Positions 58,386 through 64,000 of a stretch of DNA of 64,000 nucleotides are shown here, piece by piece (position 1 is the first letter of the stretch; each line of letters opens with the position of its first letter). A program made the translations under genes and the position numbers. Origin of the DNA: Acanthococcus lagerstroemiae (lineage: Eukaryota > Arthropoda > Insecta > Hemiptera > Eriococcidae). Under the pieces are notes generated by a model. The model did no database searches, was not told the DNA's origin, and worked only from the letters and a program-made list of their open reading frames with translations. The stretch lies in assembly GCA_031841125.1 (NCBI GenBank), contig CM063107.1:11580467-11644466 (forward strand). Reading direction: 5' to 3'.

Positions 58386-59160
58386 CTGGAACAGTTTGGA
58401 AAGTACAATTTGATAATGGTGTCGGAATGTTTTTTCATGTTATATTGATAAGCAAAAACAAAAAAAAAACAAAAAAAGTGGGTTTGAAAGTGAAAGTAAT
58501 AAGCAAAAATTTTGTTAATCTCAAAAAATCTTGTAAATTTCTCGAATCTCTCACGGCGCTTTTTTATCAACTTTCTGAATAGTTTTTTAAACTTGTGTGT
58601 GTGAATGTGTATATACAATGCACCGTAATACCTTCGGCCCTCGTTTAGATTCAGGATGGGGCTGGGGGGGGGGAGCATCACGTTGGCCTACTAGAATAAT
58701 CACTTCGTGATCTGAATTATAAGAAATAAAATTCTAAATCGGGAAATTATTATTAACATTTAGGGTTCTTTTTTCAGGGTCCGTAAGTCACCACTGGAAG
58801 AAAACCAAGAAATCTCAGTTTGGTATTTCAGTATAAGAAAACCTAATAATTAGTTTTTAAGTTCTGAGAAAATGCTATCGCTGCTTAAAATAAATAAGAA
58901 AAAGAACCGTATCGATTTTGGATGTATTCTCGATTTCCAATCATGGGCAAGTGGATATTTGAAAAATGATAAAGTGGACACGCGCCCTTTTTCAGTCGAG
59001 GTACGCATTACAGACCAGAGAGCGGGTTAATCGAAAGCACTCGGTGAGATTGTCTACTGCACGGAGTGCTGGATGAATTTTTTAAGGCTATACAATTATT
59101 TATTACAGCCGTAATGAATTTTCAGTCCAAATACAGTACTTGGTGTAAATTGGTACTTAC

Positions 59161-59276
59161 CAAGCTCCATTTGACGAAAATAGTACATCAGATACTTCCG
59201 ACTCGTTAGTATGAGTTTGATTTGAGCTACCGCTTCCGAGTATAAATCTACATGTGCAAATAAATTATTCCAGTTC
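59161..59276 (-). CDS. Gene C internal exon
   Basis: GTAAGT donor in phase 1; the only available acceptor (TTTGAG) is phase 2. Encodes NWNNLFAHVDLYSEAVAQIK then LILTSRKYLMYYFRQMEL, a helical segment like gene D exon 10 and gene A exon 10. Confidence 0.68.
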
Positions 59277-62200
59277 CTCAAATGTGACCAAAATATTAAT
59301 CAAGTTAAGGAAATATTACATAAAAATTACATGCTTCACAGATCGAAACTTATGAAAAAATATTTTTGAATATTTGATCGAGAGTACCTATACACAATGA
59401 ATATTTTCAACATGAATGCATGTATCTGTATTCCGGCTCCCAGAAATGTTTGAGCTGAAAAATGAGAAGAACATGGATTTGCTCATTCTTTCTCATTTAG
59501 GTGATCAATGACATTAATTGCTCAAAACTACCCCATTCATTTTTTTTCTGGCACTATTCATTGTTCATGTATAGACTGCACTACTTCTCGAATTTGATTC
59601 GCTTATCTATTAAGAGTATTTACTTTTTTTGAATTAAAATTTGAGTGAAAAAGAAAAAAAAAACGAGAGGGAATTTGCGCATACAACCATGAAATTATAA
59701 AGGAAACTCCATAGCCAATCAATGATGGATTTCCATGAGGGATATGAAAGGAAAAGTGATCCTGGAAGAACGAGACAAAAAGGAAAATGAAAGAAAGATG
59801 AACGTATAAAGAAAAGCTGAATGAAAAGTAAGCCTGATTCCGACGTAGCACACGTCTCAGAAAATCCTGAGTAAGTCTGGAAGACTATGGACATGTGTCG
59901 CAAAACTTAGAATATTTTTAGCGAATCGTGAACTAGCTCTCTTACTGATGAAAAAGATTTAGAAATGTTTTATGCAATCTTAAACAGGTAGACTTAATGA
60001 GTTTTAGACCTATCTGGAAGGGTCTTACGAAATCTTGAATTAATCTTGATGAATCTTTGTTAGTCTGAAACGTGTCTCGAAGAGTTGAAATTCTGACGAA
60101 TCTTGAAAACCCTCTACATATTCTGGAAGGGTCTTGAAGAAACCTGAACGAGTCTTGACGAGTCTTTTATATCTTGAACGAGGCCTAATAAATTCTAAAG
60201 AGCATTAAACAACATTGAAAAAATTTCAGGAATCTTAAAAGAGTCTTGAAAATTTTTAACTTCTTTTAAACAATCCTTTAATTGAACTAAAATTCCTCAA
60301 ATAAGTTTAGAATAATCTAGAAGGGTCTTAAATAAGTCTGCAAGAGTGATGAGAACTCTTAAATACTGTGGTGGAACCAAAACGATCGTATTAGAAATGT
60401 TCCAAGATCTATTGATAAATGTGCATTTTTTGCTCGCAATTTTATGATATAAATAAAAATGAAGCCGAAAACCTTTTACATCGCCCCGTCGGCGATTTCT
60501 CATGTTTTAGAGTCAACTCTTCGTCCCTCATTTCTCGGTTTCCCGGATCCGTTACAGCTCAAACAAATCTAAAATAGTGTCAGAGAATCTTGAACAAAAA
60601 TATAGAAGTGCACTAATAAGTCTTAAGTAAATGTTAATTCTTAAATTAGTTTAAAAGGATTTTGAAGAGTTTTCAATAAATCTGAAGGAGTATTACGAAG
60701 CCTTAAATAATCTTAAACGAGTTGTGAAGAGTTTTAGCAAATCTTTAATAAGTTCAAAAATGTCCTTAAAAAGTTTGGAAGTGTCCCGGAATGGTCCTAA
60801 ACAAGTCAAAAAGAGCTAGTAAAGTCATGAAGAAATTTACTTTAAAATTTTGGAACGTTTTCAACAGATCTAGAGAAGTCTTCAAGTGTGTTAAGCAAAC
60901 ATAAAGGAAATTTCATTAATCTTAAAACAATTCTGGATAAAAGACTTATTGAGGCTTAAAGTAATTTTTACGACTTATTAGCAGTCCTAGAGAAGTCTGG
61001 AAGAGACCATAATCTGGACCAAATCAAGAAAAGTTATCAAGAAACTTGCGAAAATATCAGTAAGCCTAGAAATACGTCTGGAAAAATAGAGCGAGTCTTC
61101 AAGTTTTTGGCTAATCTCCTGACCAAGTGAAGAAAACTATTCGTGCGTATAAGCACCATTGGATTTACATGAGATGCAAAAAAAGAAGATGCATTAAGGA
61201 ACCAGCTGAAAAAAGAAAGAATAGAAAAAGGAACACCAAAAGTATTGAAGGGGGAAAAAATTCATTCATGATTTCTTATTTTGAAAATTTCTAGCGTTTC
61301 CCACTTGATAGGAAACAGGTAATATTGGAGGCTCTTATTCAAAATTCTGATACCAGACTTTTGAAGTGCAGTCAGTTACCTATGTGGAAGTTACTACGTA
61401 AGCTGACGAAACTTGAGCATTTTTAAGGATACTGTTAAAATGTGAAGAAAAATGGAGATATGAAGGAAAACGAAAAGTTACTTTAAAATATAAAAATTTA
61501 TTTAAGAAGTATATATCAATTTTGCAGTGGAAAGAAAACATGTGGGTCCGCTTATTTTGAGTGAAGAATTGAAGAATACTTAAATTAAATGTGAAAAAAA
61601 AAAAAAAAAAAAAACGTTAATCCTGTATAGGCAGTTTGAAATCAACTAAAATCATCCAGAAAAGAAAGAACCAAAAATTTTTTGAAGAAAGGAGATTCTT
61701 ATCAATTTGGCTGATGAAGATGAATTTCACCAAAATCCAGTACTGGGCATACATAATTCTGGCAGTTTAAAAAATCCGATAGAGAAATGTTTAAAAAATT
61801 GTAGTATTTGCTGGCAAAACGGAAAGGGGCAAAAAAAGTTTTCTAATATCATTTTTGTTTATTTGTTTGCAATCTGGTCATTTTCCTTATAGGCAAAATC
61901 AACATTCTTTAACAAGATATACCAGATTTTCTCCCTTCCCTTCCCCTAAATGCGAAGTCGCTTTGTTGGGTTCCTGGTAGCCTCATTGTACATAATTCAT
62001 CTCAAGGGGAAAGATGAATTTTCCTTAACTTGTTTGTTTATTTCTCAAGAAATCTTGAATAGGGAATCTCTCGGCGAAAAAATGATTTCTTTCTAGAATT
62101 ATGCTCTTCTGCTCCTAATCTGCACCCCTTCCCCATTATTCAGTGATACACACATATTGTACTCATTTCGTGACACCGTGAAAGTAGGAAGGTAGGAGTG

Positions 62201-62312
62201 ATTTTGGTCTTTGCACATTTCAGGAATACAAAATGCACATTTTGTTTCGTGTTTAAAGAAATAAAGGTGTACCTAAATTAGTTTACCCTTAATACGCAAC
62301 AATTTGAGTTAC
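59277..62312. other. Gene C intron(s)
   Basis: Mostly the degenerate array at 59880-61125. A (A)n run occurs at 61592-61613. An exon that starts in phase 1 and ends in phase 2 is expected here but was not found. Confidence 0.4.
59880..61125. repeat. Long degenerate GAGTCTTGAA-type array
   Basis: Over 1.2 kb, motifs such as GAGTCTTGACGAGTCTT, GGGTCTTGAAGA, TCTTGAACGAG and AGTCTTAAA recur every 12-40 bases on the plus strand with strong divergence. Matches the style of 22140-22690. Confidence 0.7.
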
Positions 62313-62591
62313 CCTTTTTCCGAGTTTCATCGTTCGTTGTTTGCTGAGACGAAGTTGATTCTGGTTCTGGAGTAACTTCCCGTTGTATCTTAGGTTCTGC
62401 CTTTTTTGAAGCAGATCTTTGGTCTGAAGCAATTTTCTGCTCTTCTGATTGTTCTTCGTTTTTATTCTCGTTCACTTTACGCTGTCTTCTTAAGAAATCG
62501 ATGAGGGACTCTAGATCCTCAATAGACTCGTAAACGTCGTAAAGATTTCTGATGTACGTATCTAACAAATGCAACGCGTACGCGAATCTGA
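62313..62591 (-). CDS. Gene C exon with HLLD helix and charged linker
   Basis: GTGTTACAG acceptor, GTAACT donor, 279 nt, phase 1 in and out. It encodes FAYALHLLDTYIRNLYDVYE, SIEDLESLIDFLRRQRK, then a Glu/Lys/Ser/Thr-rich linker ending DETRKKG. The first part matches the gene B last exon, the second the linkers of genes B and D. Earlier exons are not visible, because an RTE fragment begins at 62735 and the window ends. Confidence 0.75.
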
Positions 62592-62734
62592 CTGTAACAC
62601 GAGGTCAACATAAAGTAAACTAATGAAATTTCCAAGGAATTCAAAACTATGTGTATAATAATAATAACGGCTAAACATACATTTTCGAAATATTGATGCG
62701 TAGAGTTATACAAGGGTATTTTACTGACTGTCGG

Positions 62735-64000
62735 AGTCAGTTGCTACTGTCGCTGCGTTATGAGCGCCATGGCTTCCCACTCAGATCTTCCGTGCTCCTC
62801 CAAAGCCGCCCATATCTGGGCAATCCCCGTCCTCCCTCCAGCCTCTCCTATTTTGAGTTCGCCTCCTCCACTCTGGGCCGTGTATTTTCCTAAACTTGTC
62901 CCTTCATCGGACTATTGGCCTTCCCCTTCCTCTTTTTAAGTCCCGTGGCACCCACCCCTCCACTTTCTTTTCCCACTTATTCCCTTTCTCCATCATTATA
63001 TAGCCAGCATATTTCCATTTTAATTTTGATACCACTCTTCCAATATCCCTCAATTTTGTTTTTTCCCGAATTTTCGAAATTGGAATTTTATCCCTTGTAT
63101 TTACATTTAGGAGAACTCCTCTCCATGGCTCTCTGGGTTCTCTGAAGTTTGCCGATGTTTGCTTTAGTGCTGGCCTAAGTCTGCGTGCCGTAGGTCATGA
63201 TGGGTAGGATGCAGCTGTGCCACACCTCCGCCTCTACCCGAACCAACAGCCCTGCTTTTAATTATGTTTCTCAGACTCCAATAGCTACTTCAGCCCCCTT
63301 TGATCCTGCTGCTCGGTTCCCTCTCCCTGGCATGGTTGAAGCATATGATCTGGTCTAAGTGGGACACCTCTTTTTCCATTTCTATCTCCCTCCCTCCTAC
63401 GACGGCTGCTTCCTTCTTAGCATTTGAAATTACTTTTGTTTTGTCTTTATTGACCTCCAACCCCGCCGATTTACACACTTCAGTGAAGTTTTCAGCCATT
63501 TCTATAAGTTCCTCTAAATTGTCCGAAATTAGTGCTATGTTGTCAATGAATCTTATAGTTGATTGAGAAATTCTCCATCAATCTTTATACCTTTGGTGTT
63601 CCACTCGAGCCGTTTTGTCGCGTCTTCCGGGACGCAGTTAAAAAGATTTGGAGATAGCGGATCCCCTTGACGCACACCCTACCTGTTTTGAACTCTTTCC
63701 CTTGACATCTGTTTTTGCGTAGGCCCTAGCATCCTTATACATACTTTTGTTATGTTTTTGTTCATCCCCTGGGCCGAGAGTTATATCCAAAGGAATTTGT
63801 GGTTAATTGTGTCGAAAGCCTTCGAGAAGTCAATGAAGAGGAGGTATAAGTTAAAATTGAATTCATGAATTGTTTAGTAATAAAGAATATGGTCTACAGT
63901 CGAATTATTCCTTCTAAAGCCAACTTGCTTTCTCGGTTGGTTTATAGGTCCAATTGCGGGTAGATTTGTCTTTTAATGATTTTCATGAAAATTTTTCCGA
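62735..64000 (-). mobile_element. RTE-type retrotransposon 3' half, running off the window
   Basis: Minus strand from 64000: PxNRPRKQVGFRR, then FLIDFSKAFDTINH-like sequence, RQGDPLSPNLFN near 63660, DNIALISDNLEELIE, MAENFTEVCKSAGLEVNKDK, then HARERE and, near 62820, QIWAALEEHGRSEWEAMALI. This order is RT blocks through the C-terminal end of RTE. Frames are broken repeatedly. Confidence 0.8.

Noticed and set aside
30334..62591. Assignment of the cluster to the aphid bicycle effector family
   Set aside because: Signal peptide and microexons fit, but I see no paired C-x-Y-x-C type motifs, so the name is not justified.
62915..63145. Plus frame of 76 codons rich in Pro, Ser and Leu
   Set aside because: Antisense shadow of the RTE fragment on the minus strand.
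1..64000. CRISPR arrays, operons, prophage or endogenous virus genes
   Set aside because: No regular spacer arrays, no ribosome-binding-site spaced gene strings and no viral structural or polymerase motifs other than retrotransposon RT were seen.

Overview
The window is AT-rich animal nuclear DNA, almost certainly from an insect. It has multi-kilobase GT-AG introns, several degraded non-LTR retrotransposons (RTE-type and R1/Jockey-type), many hAT- and mariner-type non-autonomous elements with intact target-site duplications, a tRNA-derived SINE, and no prokaryotic gene organisation. A sap-feeding hemipteran or a relative is my best guess, because clusters of secreted, many-exon proteins are typical of salivary effector loci there. 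That is inference.

The host genes are the main result. Every host coding exon is too short to look like a gene alone, but splice sites and reading phase link them into at least four related genes, named A to D here. Gene D (minus, 21161 to 2602, 11 proposed exons, about 280 aa) and gene A (plus, 30334 to 50623, 12 proposed exons, 470 aa) each begin with a signal-peptide exon. Every intron in both models is phase 1, and every internal exon is a multiple of 3 nt (9 to 270 nt). Genes B (minus, stop at 55254) and C (minus, stop at 58141) are seen as 3' exons only. Exons of the four genes resemble one another: a lysine-rich FIKA helix exon in A and D, an HLLD exon in B and C, an acidic linker exon in B, C and D, and a C-terminus with a Pro-x-Phe or Pro-Asp-Phe motif in A, B and D. 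I recognise no named family. The proteins look like small, helical, secreted, rapidly diverging paralogues.

Layout: 1-960, R1/Jockey-type LINE fragment (minus). 2602-21161, gene D, its introns filled by a 2.9 kb inverted-repeat element with a nested hAT (5199-8138), a LINE fragment (8716-10330), a SINE split by a hAT element (13137-14435) and a 3.7 kb mariner-like element (15266-19006). 21162-30200, intergenic, with a second copy of the first LINE (about 22800-24063), a pogo-like element (24876-25459) and a multi-level nest of hAT elements (25925-27086). 30334-50623, gene A, whose 7.3 kb third intron holds a nearly full-length dead RTE element (about 35360-38330) and whose later introns hold a hAT element, a hairpin and an LTR-flanked mini-retrotransposon. 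50624-55253, degenerate repeats and an RTE fragment. 55254-62591, 3' exons of genes B and C around a long degenerate GAGTCTT-type array. 62735-64000, RTE fragment (minus) running off the end.

No gene is named by symbol, because none can be recognised with confidence. Exon models come from reading splice sites and frames by eye and need transcript support.
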